DNA of 64,000 bases from Neurospora crassa OR74A (GCF_000182925.2 NC_026504.1:2914001-2978000), one strand, 5' to 3'; shown: positions 1-11,796, counted from the first letter of the stretch. The notes: generated by a model from the letters alone, not told the origin. Numbers and translations are program-made.

Positions 1-1273
1 CTCAACAGCCACAAACCCTTCAAGCAGGACGGCAATGGTGCAAATCAGTTTGTGGAAGATGCCAGGCGTCTCAATGGCCACCGGGGACGGCCGCCTCATA
101 CACTAGAAGATATGCGGGCCTATCTCGGATGCTTCTATGTCAGTTCACTGTAAGTTGTGCCCCCTCGGCTTTACGTGAATACCAAGATCTTACAGTTAGT
201 CTTGCTCTCCATGAACTAGCTCTAACACCTTTCATCTCATAGCACGGCTGCCTTATTTCGACATATCCCCTTGATGCCCTGCTCCACCTACATATCCTTC
301 TGTTGTGACAAGATCGAAGCCGAGCACGAATACATTGCGGACACATACCTTGTGGTCCTCATTAAAATGCATCGCATTCTTTGTAGGGTCATTGCGGTTT
401 TCCCGGCTCCTGATTCGGATGGGAGCGGTACTGCGACCTTCTCCGCAGCCGCACACATGGCAATGACGAATCTACGTGCCGAGCTAGATGATTTCAAGTT
501 GCAAGTACCAAGGAACATTCGAGACAATTGTACGTACAAGAACACTGACCACTAGGTGATGAAACTGGCTGGATGGGTTTGATTTTGCTGACCTGGACCC
601 CAAAGTGTCGTTTGAGATTGCCTTCCAAGGCATACTCGGGAGGCTATACGAACCCGTAGTCTATATGGCGTCATCACCGGTTTCATCTATTGACGGCATC
701 CGAAAGTCAGAAGCAATGTGGTGCTGCCTGGACGCTGTCAAAGCAACATTGGATCTATATGCTTCCATCCCCGTGGCCGACCTCAGTTATCTACCCTTCA
801 ACACCTACTGCCACATGACATTCTCCTTAATTACCGCTACACGCCTGGTTGTCTTGCAAGATCCGGATTGGAATAGCAAGCTCGCCGGCGAAAGCCTTGA
901 CTTTGCCGGCATAACGCAACGCATTAGTGACCGGTGCGATCAGGCGGACACTGTGGCCATTGCAGAAGAATGGCGGCGAAAGCGCAAATATGTCAATGAC
1001 ACTGTGTCAGTGATGTCCATGCACCGCAACAAGCTCCGATGGATTCGTTCGTGGTATCTCTCCAAGACTGCAGCGCCGAATCCTGCCGCTCCTGAAAGTC
1101 ACCCGCCGATACACCATTCGGATTCACAATACCAAGGACAAATCCTGCCAGCTACTGAGATGATCGCAGATACCGGGAACCCCGCGCCCGTTGAGGCACT
1201 GTCCCCTGTGTCATTCCTAGGCGACGAATGGTGGCAAGCAATGCTGGATGATATGAGCTTTCTCCAGCCGTAG
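1..1273 (+). CDS. Fungal-specific transcription factor, 3' part (5' end outside window)
   Basis: The coding region enters from the left edge and can be read through three exons, 1-149, 243-529 and 606-1273. The introns begin GTAAGT and GTACGT, end in AG, and splicing keeps the frame (367 residues visible). The segment around RAYLGCFYVSS, then a helix-rich stretch with DLYL-like 'IADTYLVVLIKMHRI', is the pattern of the middle homology region found in Zn2Cys6 fungal transcription factors. That region sits C-terminal to the zinc cluster and modulates activity in the nucleus. The Zn2Cys6 DNA-binding domain should lie upstream and is not in the window, so the class is inferred from the middle region only. 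The C-terminus is Pro/Ser-rich and ends in a short acidic-hydrophobic stretch (WWQAMLDDMSFLQP), which could be an activation segment. Target genes cannot be inferred. Confidence 0.7.
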
Positions 1274-2938
1274 AACAGTCAGAATGATGGTTTGACTGAT
1301 GCTGCAGGCTACCATCATTGGGCAAACATTGCGGAGAAAATGTTGAGCAACAGGAGCTACATCCAGTTGCAGCCTGTACGGCAGGGAGCTTTGAAATCTA
1401 ACATGGCGACAGGCTCTTCTGTGCCTTGATGTTACACGCAGCCCTAGAAGCGCGCGGAAGCTTGATAGCGCGTCTGCGGTAAGGCGAACAAGAGGAATGC
1501 CTGAGATGGTTTGAGTACCGACTGGTGGAATCATAGGGCTGAGGCGCGTGCTGAGCTCGGGCTGCGGAAACGGGCGTGGGACTTCGGACTCCCGGAATAG
1601 CCTCCTCAATCACAGATGCATCGGCCTAGCTCTCACCGCATGCCTGAGCAAAAACTAGGCTTCAATATTACACTCATTCCGTTTGGACAACGTGCCTTAA
1701 CATCACAGGCTTGGATGTTCATCGCTCCAGCATAGCCGTTCCCGGTGTAGTCGGCGTGACATCCACGCCGCCGAATGGAACGATAAAATCACATGGGTCC
1801 GTGCATTCAGCGATGGTTACCTACCAAGGTACTGTGTACGGTAGGTACCAGCTAAGCGGGTGCCTAGACCACCGATCCAGTCTCCCAGTGACCATGTTAA
1901 CAGGGCCAATTACCCCTACTGGACCCTTCTAGCAGCGGTCATCACCGGGCAGGTTTCGATACGGCCCAGCGGAGCTTGCCACTATTACGCCCCCAAACCT
2001 TCAACCTGCCGCGATCCGATATCTACTCCTAGCGAAGGTCGAACCCTCCATTATTGTTGGAAATAGATAATGAAAGGCAACAACACAGGATTCATTTAGA
2101 ACTGAACAATCCCAACGAACAAATCTCGACATGTTGTGAGGCTAAAAATTCCGTTAGCAGTGGCATCCCCCAGGCATGGGCGTGCCGCCACTTCGAAACA
2201 GATGGAGTGAAATCCAAGTCACCAGATGTTCTGCACAATGATGATTTGAGGAAAATTCAACAGTTTCTGTCAGGTTAATTGATAGTGAACCTCTCGATCG
2301 CAGATGTAGAGTTCAAACCCCTAAGAACGGGAAATGGCAACATGTGGCTATGGCTGTCATGATGTTACGGTTCCTGAATCAGGCAGCCAAAGATATAGGG
2401 CGTTTTTCCAACTTTATCACCACCGCACATACCAGCCTAAGCTTTTAGTGATCTTTCTTTGCTGCCTCTGACAGGGGGACTGACCAATCGCATGTAATAC
2501 TGCTGTGTGGAACTTTCCTTTTCCCGACTCTTTTCGATCACCATTTGGAACCGGCCGGACTTAGTGCCTCACCTCCGTTGTTAGTCAAAGGAGAATAACA
2601 CATCAATGGAGTACTCAACGGTTGACCTTGGTAGAAGTCGCTCCTCATACTGTAAGCGGCCCCCATTCGGCATTCGACAAAACTACTCCTACTGTATGAT
2701 ATATGCCTGTACTCGGCGTTATCAAAATGGCGATGCACAGGCACACATGTTTTGGAAGATCAAAGACCTATAAAGATATCTGGCCGACAACGCCTTCGAC
2801 TAGATTGCCTGGATCACGATTTAACTCAAACAGCTCCATTACCAACTGAAGATCCAGTAATTCAACAGTCGCTCATCGGCCCATCAGCTCATACAATCGC
2901 TACTCCCAACTTCCTCCTTCAGCAACCCAAGATCCAAA
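1274..2938. other. Intergenic, no gene seen
   Basis: About 1.7 kb between the transcription factor and the small Ser-rich gene. Open frames here are short, overlap on both strands and look like no known protein. A TAGGTACC-type motif lies at about 1841-1849 and a short TTACCTACC lies just before it. Confidence 0.6.
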
Positions 2939-3219
2939 ATGTCTGGCCACTCTTCCTCTCACAGCTCTTCCTCCGGGAAGACCAACTGGGACTCCATCGC
3001 CATGGGTTCATCCGCCCTCGGTTTTATTAAGACGGATGTTGCCTCCAAGTCCTCTAGCTCCCGTGGTGGTTCCTCTCACGCTTCATCGTCTGGATCCAAG
3101 TCCAGCGGCTCTTCTCACGGCAGTTCGGTAAGCCTTTCTTGCTCCATGACACTGAGATAGCTCGGATGCTGACTTTGAGATAACTACAGAAGGGCTCCAG
3201 CAGCAATTCAAAGCGTTAA
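2939..3219 (+). CDS. Small spliced Ser-rich protein, unknown function
   Basis: Two exons, 2939-3127 and 3190-3219, joined across a 62-bp intron (GTAAGC...CTACAG, with a GCTGAC branch-point-like element at about 3168) give a 72-residue protein. The ATG lies in a CAAAATGTC context, typical of fungal starts. About half the residues are Ser, with Gly, His and Lys. A central non-repetitive stretch, NWDSIAMGSSALGFIKTD, is the only part that could be a conserved core. There is no signal peptide or membrane segment. I do not recognise the family. The clean splice, good start context and sharp composition argue that it is a real gene, but the function is unknown. Confidence 0.5.
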
Positions 3220-4723
3220 GCGAACTGCTCATATCTTCCGTCAGATCTCTACGAGGCAATTCGCGGGTTTTCCTTATCGGGACTTCTTTGGCGTACAGTT
3301 TCTTTCAAGGTGCCGGGGTGGCGAGCATTGCATTATCCCCTCTCGCATGACTTTCTATAATCTCATGAATGTGTTCATCCCGCTACCGGGAAATGGCCGA
3401 TGTGTTGGTGGTGGATATTTTCTTCATACCTTCTTGTTAGATGGATCTGACACTCCCCAAGGAGTGGGTGCTCGGTGATTCGGATTTTGGGTTTTCTATT
3501 TTTGCACTTTTTTTTGGTCATTTTCAACTCTTTGGTTTCTTTTTCCACTCCGTATTTACTTACCTCCAACACTCCTTTTCTCTGCCATTGTCATGATCGA
3601 CAGAAACTAGTTGGTCCAATATTCACAATCCGGCCGGATTTCACAAGATCACTGCACCGCTTCAACACTGCTTCTTTGATATATTGCTGATAGGTGTAGC
3701 GACCTGCTCTGCTCAGCTTACCCATGCTACCTACTTACCATCATTCGACTCACTTTACAACCATTCAAGTTTGGCCACAACAATCATAGTTCTATCTATC
3801 AATAGTTCCAATTCACCTCGCCTCACCGAATCTCCTCCCATCGCAATCAAAAGTCCATTACTGTGGCTCGGACTTCGGATAGACACATCATGCACCTGAT
3901 GCCTTATTATCCCCTTCCATAGTCAGACCTGCTTTTGTATTCAAATTCGTCATGCTTACGAGGTAATAGCTCAGCACATAGATCAAGTAGAGATAATACG
4001 CCCTTTCCATCAAGCGGTTCTCCTGTGTCCATCAGCTTTTCTAGGAAGGGCCATCTCACGCGTCACTGTCAGCGGAGACATGGACTGAGAAACTAGGAAA
4101 TGAGGAAGACTAAAAAGAAATGACCTCAGTGATGGTGGGATACATGATATGATTTTTGTTGTATGCAAACTGTTTCATATTTCTCATATTTCTTCTTTCA
4201 GATGGCTTATATTGCTTGAGAGATATGAACGAAGCTCAAGGGGATGAATGATTGTCCAAGATGTGTGAAGTTCATACTTTTGGGGAAGTGAAGCCGTAGT
4301 AATGTTTGACAGTGCAGAAGTACACTACCTAGATGTACACGCAGAACCCTAACCCAGAGGACCGAAGCCAGGGGCATCGAGGTGACATGTGGAGTCTATA
4401 GACCCACGAAACTAAGGTGCATGGAACAGCGCTGAGGGTCCCCGCGAACACCCCCTTGCAGCCCTGTGGGATGCACTGTAAGACAGATAAAGTGGGTAAT
4501 TTACTGTGCCCCGCGACTTCTGGTCTCGACGGAGGGGAACGTTAGGATCTCGGAGACGCGATTCTTTGATCTGTCAACACCAGGGCTTGCGCCAGCATAA
4601 GGTATCTCCAACCCCATCACCGCTCGGCCATTTCCTCAGTCGGTCCAGCGGACGCTGTTATCGAGCGACAATGAGGTGATATTTCTTATCTGCGACTTAA
4701 CTACATGTAACAACGGAAACACA
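3220..4723. other. Intergenic, no gene seen
   Basis: About 1.5 kb between the small Ser-rich gene and psf2. It is T-rich between about 3480 and 3560. No convincing coding frame, RNA gene or repeat was found. Confidence 0.6.
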
Positions 4724-5616
4724 ATGGCGCTCCCACTGCCACCAGGGCTGACCCAGAACGAGGTCGCCTTCCTTGCCGAGATGGAAATGGTCACCGTCGT
4801 CCCACGTCAGCGCCTGGACAGCATCGACCTGCTCGGTGTGAGTTATCTTTGCTCTACATGTTCCCCGTCATGGGAATACCGATTGACTGACTTTCCCCGC
4901 GACGACAGGGAAAAACACCACAACTTCGGCCTCCCCACCGCGCCCAGCTGCCCCTCTGGCTCGCCCTCCTCCTCAAGAAACAGCGCCGCGCCAACATCGT
5001 CCCTCCAGCATGGATGCATCCCGCCTCCCTTGCCGAGATTATCCATCGCGAAACAAAAGAAGATCCCGAAGCTTTCTCCCCGCCACCACCTCCTCCCTCG
5101 CGCGCTCTGTACTCCCAGCCTGGCACCGCACGCCGGCTAAACCCCAGTTATCTCGATGACTTTACGCAAACGCAACAAGACTCGCAACAAGATCCGAACT
5201 CCATCTTATCTCCTCCCTTCCTCCCTTCCAACGTCGCCGAATCCCCCGCCGGATACCTCCCCTACCACTGGCTCGAGGTTGCCGAGGCTTTGCTCACACA
5301 CGCCGGCGATGACATGCCCGCCCCGGCTGGCGAGGTGCGGTCGCTACTGCGAGACTTGGTGGAGGTGCGCGCAGCCAAGATGCGCAGCAGTACATCGGCT
5401 TTGGAGGGGTTTGGTGATGCCTATTTGACCCTGCGTGGCGTTGGTGCTATGGAGTTAGCTGAGAACAGAGCTTTTCTGGCGGGCTTGGTGGATGGCGTAC
5501 GGAAGATTGGGGCCAGCGCCGAGGCGACGAGAAGGGAAGAGGAAGAGGAGGCTAGGAGGGGCGGGGACTATGGTGGTGATGGGGATGAGGATAGTGATGA
5601 GGATATGGGCCTTTGA
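4724..5616 (+). CDS. psf2: DNA replication complex GINS subunit Psf2
   Basis: Psf2 joins Sld5, Psf1 and Psf3 in the GINS tetramer. GINS activates the Mcm2-7 helicase (CMG complex) at origins and forks in the nucleus. Exons 4724-4837 and 4909-5616 are split by a 71-bp intron (GTGAGT...GACAG) and encode 273 residues. The N-terminus ([19 protein letters not shown]) and the block after the intron ([19 protein letters not shown], then IVPPAW) are the family signature. The last 30 residues are a Glu/Asp/Gly-rich tail beyond the conserved core. The ATG at 4724 is chosen over the in-frame upstream ATG at 4676 because the family homology begins with this Met. The insert rich in Pro and Gln (about residues 85-125) is longer than in yeast. 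It converges on the large minus-strand gene downstream. Confidence 0.93.
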
Positions 5617-5656
5617 AGGCTGCATGGGAGCGTCACTGAGACTTCAGAGAAAATGG

Positions 5657-5697
<41 letters not shown>

Positions 5698-6448
5698 GAG
5701 GGACAACCTGCGGTCGCCTCAAGGCAGTGGGAGGCGGTGGGCGAGAAGTCGAGGAGTCGGACTCACACTTCCTTCCAAACGCCAAGGCCGAGTCCGACCA
5801 CAAAGGCTCATGCCCGAGCAACGTGGTCAACAATGAGATACCCAAGAGGACATGGAAGAAACATGAGAAGAGGTCAGACACCGAGTCTCCACAGGACGGT
5901 TTTGCAACGAGGTGATACGAATATCCAATATTAACATGGTTTCCAAAGTAATACATAAAACGAACAAAAAGCAAGGTGCGTTTCTTTTCTTCCGCCTGCG
6001 GAATCACATACTGCACCCATGAAGAACGCCAGAAACACCATCTACCATCGCCCAATGAACCTGAACTCCATGTCGACCATGATCTTCAACTGATGTTCTA
6101 TCGCAGGACGCGTGTCACTGCATGAAGCTATCTATTGTCATTCCGTCTTTTTTGCCTGTATCACGCCCCTTGATATGACCTTCCCCTTCTTCGTCGCTTC
6201 GTGTTGGTATCAATGCTACCCTAGCCCATTGTGTTGCTATCGAAACACTTTATGGCGATCACCTAATCACCTCGAAGGAGTCCCTAATCCAACAGCCTGA
6301 TCTGCTGATCATACACACCTTGGCAGCAAATCCTTCGCAGGCTGTCAGCCTTTTCTTCCTGCTACTTGTACTGGTGGCGGTAGCCTCCAATGCGGGTGGC
6401 GGTTTTTAAGAACCATGTGTTCAGTCAGCAGCAGCACGAACACCATTG
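5617..6448. other. Spacer between convergent genes
   Basis: About 0.8 kb separating the 3' ends of psf2 and the minus-strand 1111-codon gene. It holds a very long A tract (listed separately) and should contain both 3' untranslated regions. No gene was seen. Confidence 0.6.
5659..5695 (+). repeat. A37 homopolymer
   Basis: An uninterrupted run of 37 A on the plus strand, starting 43 bp after the psf2 stop codon. Confidence 0.95.
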
Positions 6449-9400
6449 TTAACCTTGTGGATGCTGAGGATCATACTCTTCCTCCTCCTTTTCATCTGCC
6501 GGGTCATACTCCGTCGATATGCGCCGGCTTTGGGCCGTCCCAGCGACACTACTCGCTAAAGACCTCGAACCTTGACTGCCATGAATTCGAGGTAGTCCAA
6601 CTGTCCTTGGATCGTACTCCTCGTTCTCAATCATCGCTGGGTCGTACCGTGTCTGCTCTTCTCGGTGCACTGCATCTGTTTGCTGACTGACAATGCCCAC
6701 CACCTTGGCGCCCAAGCTCTGTTGTCCTTCGCCTTTTCCTAAAGCCGGTAGCTCCATACGAAGTCGCTTACTGGAACGATTTGCCTCGTCATCGTCTTCG
6801 TCAAAAGAGCGTGGCCGTTTCGGAGAAGCAGGGGGAGATGAGCAGTGTCGCTTTGCCAAGCTGCCGCTGGACTCGTCGGAATCATCGTCATAATCCGTGA
6901 TGGAGGATATGCTTCGTTTGGCGCCAGAAGACGCGGAGGTTTTAGCGAGGGAGCTCTCAGTCGATGCTGTGCTGATCCATGATGTGGGATTTAAAGTATC
7001 CTGCTCCGCGCTCATCCACCGAGGCACGGCACTGCCAGTGAGGCCGCCAGTGTATCCCTCGTCGTACCTGGGGTTGTATTGGTAATACGCTCCTCTCTCC
7101 TCCTCTCGTCGCTCTCGCTCCTTCTGCTGCTTCTGGTCCTGCAGGTATCTTTCTGTCGAAAAAGCGGGGCAGTAAATTCCTGAACGACGATGGTGTGGCT
7201 TCCTCGTCGGGCTCCTCATCTCCTCCTCGTCGTCTTCTTCTTCTTCCTCCTCCTCTTCCTCGCTCGAACATTCCGCATCGCCAGGATCAACAACCTTTAC
7301 TCCCTTGTCTTTGTGCACCTGCGGGAATCCCTTACCACCGACTTGCACCCTCGCCTCGCGAGTGCCTGGGGCTGTGTGGCCTGTCTGAGAAACCTTGGGT
7401 GGGTTCTTGGTTTTCGGGCTGATGTCCTGGTCGCCTTGCCCAGTGTAGTCGGGCAGGGTATAGATACCATCATCGCCGGAGACGCTACCGGGTGCGGAAA
7501 GACGGCCGTCGCGAGGGACAAAGGTGAAGTCTTCCCGGAAGACAGTGGTGGAGGGGTATTCGCTTTGGTGGAAGGGGCCGGCGCTGTTGCGGCGCAGAGA
7601 GGGCTTGCTAGCGGATAATTTTTTAGGGGTTGTGGGCGGATGTTGACCCAAGTTCGTGTTCGAGGTGGCTGTTGTGATGCCAGCCGACGGAGGAGGCGCA
7701 TTTGAGCGGGCTGTTCGGGCAGCCATGTCGAGTTCGAGATCGCGGCTGCTGACGTCGGTCCCATCGGAAGTGTACGCAAGTTTCAGGGGAGACGGAACGG
7801 GCTTTACTTTGCGGTTTCTCTTGGGTGAAGAAGGACAAGGGGTAGGTGGTAGCCGAGGCGGCGGGGAAGAAAGGGGAGTTTCTTGCTGTTGACTGGGCGA
7901 GCTTCGTCCTTGTGACGAACCTTGGGAGCTAACCTTCGTACCATTCACTGGCATGGCAACGGGAGGAAGCTCGTCGTCACTATCGGACGAGCCTCCAGAC
8001 TTTGATGTTGATGACGAGCCGGTGCATGAAGATTTGCTCGACCCTTCTTCTTCTTCGTCTTCTTCTTCCGGATAGTCCCAGTCTTCTTCGGAAGACCAGT
8101 CTGACGGCAATGATGGTGCACGGCTATAAGCGCCAAAGTCGAGTGAAGGCCTGGTCCAGTTAATGGCGTTTCTTTCGACAGAGTCGTGGCCCTGGAGGCG
8201 TTCGGGCAGTATTGCGAGGTCGCCCAGTGGGTGTCGTTGTACGGCGTGGCCTCTCTCATACCAGGGGAGTGGATTATTTCTTTGATTACGCCGCTGCAGT
8301 TCCCGTTCATCTGCTTCCCACTGTTCGTCATCGAAATCAGGAAGCGAACTTTGTGATCTGGGCTCCTCACCGGCTGGAGCAGGTTCATCTGGTTGATTAT
8401 TTGGCGGCGGCAACTCCGGCAACTCTTGCTCGTCCTCATCATGTGGCTGGTCCAAACCAACGTTTGCTTCGCCGCGACTACTCTCGCTACTTGCTCCATC
8501 GCCGAATAGATCCTCATCACTATCATTGAAGTACCGTTCACCGTCGTTGGCCTGATCTCCGTTGCCATCCGGACCCGGGGAGTCGCGTCGTTCCTCATCA
8601 TTACCACGGCCCTCTCCGTCGGCATCGCTACCATCTGATGACGACGAAGACGAGGACGATGAAGACGACGAACTGTCCGACCTTTCTCCTCGGTCATGCG
8701 CAGGAGCTGCATCTTCATCCGATGACGAAGACGACGAACTGTCGGACGGCTCTTCCCCGAAACGTGTAGCTGCATCTTCACTCTCTTCATCAGAGCGTTG
8801 CTCCTCTTGCTTTTTACTGGGGTGTGGCTCCTCTCCTTCTTCATCGGGATGTTGCCACTCTTCCACATAATCAGGGTGCTGCCACTCTACCACATCATCA
8901 GGGTGCTGCCACTGTACCTCATCCCCCCCGTTCTCATTATTATCAGCAACCGGGACTGGTTGAGGCGCCGGCTGCTGCCCTCCAGCGGCGGCAAACCCGC
9001 CAGACCACCCCCCTGCTACATACCCAGCGGGGACCAAAAATTGTTGTGGGGAAATGGCTTCAAGGGGAGGATTGACAACAATTGCAGGTCGGGGAGGAGT
9101 GTGTGGGAGTTGGGGGGAAGAAAGCACGGGTAGTACTGGGGGAGGCGTGTCCTCGTAGTCAAATGGATCAAAGCGAGACGCGGGAGACGAGGGTGAGAGG
9201 CGGACTGGCGGCGTCTGAGGAGGATGAGGAGGTGGTGGGGTTGACGTTCGGGGGTGTGCTGCTTCTGAGCCGTCTTTGGGGTCTAAATCTGCTTTAGGAT
9301 CAGAGCTGTCAATGGGATCAGCATTTCCATCTGGATTCACCCCTGCGCCTCGCACTGGATCCTCTTGGGACCCTGACTCTTGGCCCTCATGGACCACTAC

Positions 9401-9784
9401 TGGCTGTTCTGGCTCCTGCTCTTGTTCTGACTCAGGCTCAGGCTGGGGCTCTGGCGCTGGTTGTTGCCCGGCTTGCTCTGCATTCAACACTTGTACCTCT
9501 TCATTATCCCCAATTTCTATTTGCGGGATGTTCCCATTTTCCAGCTGTTGGAGGTTCTGAGCACGAATCTGATCTCTGTTCAACAGGCGTTGCCGACCAT
9601 CCTCTCCAAGCTCGTAATGGGGTATGTTGCCATTGGCCAATTCTTGAAGACGCTCACGCTGAGCACGGGTTTGACGACGTGGGAGGTTCGGATCGCCCCA
9701 TGTTGCAGGCCTATTTTGTGGACCGATGAAGGCGTCCCTTCTTGGACGTCCCCGACGCCTGGGCTGGGGCTGGTCACTGTCCAT
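6449..9784 (-). CDS. Large acidic, Ser-rich nuclear-type protein with AT-hook; unknown function
   Basis: One uninterrupted frame of 1111 residues. Near the N-terminus (about residues 9-16) RRRGRPRR matches the AT-hook core GRP flanked by basic residues, which binds the minor groove of AT-rich DNA. Residues 40-69 and 74-101 are two diverged copies of a unit ending NGNIP-x2-E-x-G...LN. Three WQHPD copies lie at 9-residue spacing (about 292, 301, 310). The middle is disordered, with long Ser runs, Glu/Asp tracts and Pro-rich linkers. Basic SPKR and SSKRLR stretches near the C-terminus look like nuclear localisation signals, and the last 60 residues hold four YDP motifs. No enzymatic domain is visible. 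The features suggest a nuclear scaffold or regulator, which is inference. The frame is real: low-complexity composition alone would not keep 3.3 kb open with an ordered repeat structure. It converges on psf2. Confidence 0.8.
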   Translation of the reverse strand: MDSDQPQPRRRGRPRRDAFIGPQNRPATWGDPNLPRRQTRAQRERLQELANGNIPHYELGEDGRQRLLNRDQIRAQNLQQLENGNIPQIEIGDNEEVQVLNAEQAGQQPAPEPQPEPESEQEQEPEQPVVVHEGQESGSQEDPVRGAGVNPDGNADPIDSSDPKADLDPKDGSEAAHPRTSTPPPPHPPQTPPVRLSPSSPASRFDPFDYEDTPPPVLPVLSSPQLPHTPPRPAIVVNPPLEAISPQQFLVPAGYVAGGWSGGFAAAGGQQPAPQPVPVADNNENGGDEVQWQHPDDVVEWQHPDYVEEWQHPDEEGEEPHPSKKQEEQRSDEESEDAATRFGEEPSDSSSSSSSDEDAAPAHDRGERSDSSSSSSSSSSSSSDGSDADGEGRGNDEERRDSPGPDGNGDQANDGERYFNDSDEDLFGDGASSESSRGEANVGLDQPHDEDEQELPELPPPNNQPDEPAPAGEEPRSQSSLPDFDDEQWEADERELQRRNQRNNPLPWYERGHAVQRHPLGDLAILPERLQGHDSVERNAINWTRPSLDFGAYSRAPSLPSDWSSEEDWDYPEEEDEEEEGSSKSSCTGSSSTSKSGGSSDSDDELPPVAMPVNGTKVSSQGSSQGRSSPSQQQETPLSSPPPRLPPTPCPSSPKRNRKVKPVPSPLKLAYTSDGTDVSSRDLELDMAARTARSNAPPPSAGITTATSNTNLGQHPPTTPKKLSASKPSLRRNSAGPFHQSEYPSTTVFREDFTFVPRDGRLSAPGSVSGDDGIYTLPDYTGQGDQDISPKTKNPPKVSQTGHTAPGTREARVQVGGKGFPQVHKDKGVKVVDPGDAECSSEEEEEEEEEDDEEEMRSPTRKPHHRRSGIYCPAFSTERYLQDQKQQKERERREEERGAYYQYNPRYDEGYTGGLTGSAVPRWMSAEQDTLNPTSWISTASTESSLAKTSASSGAKRSISSITDYDDDSDESSGSLAKRHCSSPPASPKRPRSFDEDDDEANRSSKRLRMELPALGKGEGQQSLGAKVVGIVSQQTDAVHREEQTRYDPAMIENEEYDPRTVGLPRIHGSQGSRSLASSVAGTAQSRRISTEYDPADEKEEEEYDPQHPQG

Positions 9785-11796
9785 AATTTGTTGGCTTGGA
9801 CTTGGACTGGTACTTTCGAGCGTTTGGTTGTCTGGGAGTGTGATCTGGTCTTTGTTGGAGCTGCTAAGATAGCTAGCTAGGTAGCTATGCTTTCCTAATT
9901 TGGAGTGTAAGCTTCCTCTCTCGCTGGTATGGTTTGTGTGTCTGCCGCGTGCGTTGTGTTTGGTCGTGTTGTTTGCTGTTCAAGTCTCACTGGTGTTGTC
10001 CTTTCGGAACTTGCTTGTCAAGGTTATCTGGTTCTGTTACTGTTCAAACAATGTTCTCTTCATCTCTTGACAAGATATCGGACAATCAATCAATCCGTTT
10101 CAGTTCCAAGGGCGAGAGCCCCCTTATGCGATCGCGGCATCTATAGGATTTATACGGACACGCTTCGGTCTTTGCGCTATCAGGTTATTCTTTGTCGTTC
10201 CAAACGGCTTGTCGAGAGCTTGTCGAGCTTGTTGACAATGAAGACAATGGAAACATTGTGTTGTGATGGGAAGCGAGACAAAGCGACTTGTGTGCCGCCG
10301 GTAGGTATTTTTAGATGGGAGTTACTGAAAGGTACCTATCTGTTACTACACTCTTGTAGTCGAGATATTCGAATGTCTCTCTGAGTCAGGGACAGCTAGA
10401 CGGTTGGCCCTGTTGGTAATAGGACGAATAAATTTACGGACTCAGCTTCATTTCATTTTTTGAAGCTGCAATGAAGACTGAGTGTCAAGAACAAGTCACC
10501 GGCCTCTCTGCACCCAACTTCCAAGGCCCTTTTTCGAACTCCTTCGTCTGTGTTTTCTCACATGATTTGACAAAAAAAAAAAAAGCTCGAATGCCCAAAC
10601 AACCTATGTCAGTACGTCCACCATGTCCCGCCACCGAGATGGGTATTTTGGGGCATCTCAATTGCAACTAGGTAGCCACCCCTATTCAAATCCGGTAATG
10701 TGAGTCGGATCGCGACAAGGAACCTCGACCCGAACTACGACTGAACAAAGGATGTGACTAGTTTCTCATACTTGACATCATTGTCTTGTTCAAGACAATG
10801 AACAAAGACGTAGAGTTCTTTGGGACGAGGCATTCACAATGCATTGTTACTTCGGTCATTTTTCAACAAAGAAAATCTACAATTGATGACCTAGAGGTAT
10901 GTAGGAACAATGCCCCTTCTTCACAAGTCACGGTTGCCTAGTTCTGGCAGAAAATTAAATCCAGAGTGAGACCAGCCCAGACGCATCCACTTGGACAGCT
11001 ACTGCGGCTTTTCGATGCGGGCTCAACCCAGATTATCCTATTGAGGATCGACCTACAGAAATTCCGAGAGCCAGATAAAATAACAGAGGCTGAGATTTGG
11101 AAAGTCGGTGGTATCATATGCCCGTCGTTATCTGCTATACGACGTGAATATAATTCAAAGTACAAAAGGAAACTGAAGAGTCTTCAGCAAGCGGTGGGCG
11201 ACCGCCATTATAAGACGATGTGCCAGCCCGTCAGTATTTAACGGTTAGTCCGTTGCGCACATGATGCCGGTTTAGGGCAGTGTTGTGAGGAAGGGACGAA
11301 CTTGTTGACCTGCTAGCACTGACCAGCCTGTTAAGAGGTTATCTTCAATGGCGCCATGCTGTTTGCGGACCAGTTATCATCTCATCTGAGACCAGATCCC
11401 ACGGAGACAGTGATTCTGTCACGTCCTCACCACAACGGAGGTGAGGCAGGTACGACAGGCCTCCCGCTGAGCAGAAAGGATGAACTAAAAACTCAGCACA
11501 GGTTTCCATTGCAGGCGTCCAGCGTCCTCATCATCAACCTCGCAAAACGTATTTCATCTCGATTGATGTTGACTCTGACCAGTTCAGGCAAATCGAATCC
11601 ATATCGCAATACAAATTAGTTCTAAAATGGGGTGGTTTTTGCCTGCCCGAAGAACCCACCGTCGGTCCACCACCAAACGCGCGCCAGGCGAGTCGCGACA
11701 TGAAACGAATAAATTTCTTTCTCGCCGGCAATCACTTTTCTGAGCCAAGTTAGAACATCACCGCCGACAACAAACTGTAAGGACAACGCCATTATT
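9785..11796. other. 2-kb divergent spacer, no gene seen
   Basis: Lies between two divergently transcribed unknown genes and should hold both promoters and leaders. A pyrimidine/TG-rich stretch precedes the minus-strand gene. GCTAGCTAGGTAGCTA lies at about 9871-9887. Further TAGGTA/TACCTA copies lie near 10300-10340 and 10670. A run of 12 A lies near 10571. No coding frame was convincing. Confidence 0.6.

Noticed and set aside
2300-2325. tRNA B-box-like GAGTTCAAACCCC
   Set aside because: The T stem does not pair and no A-box lies at the right distance.
4347-4357. Telomere-like CCCTAACCC
   Set aside because: Single copy within ordinary intergenic DNA; no array.
7945-8868. 307-codon frame within the large acidic gene, other frame
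   Set aside because: Same strand, shifted frame over Ser/Asp repeats. Composition follows from the repeats, with no independent motif.
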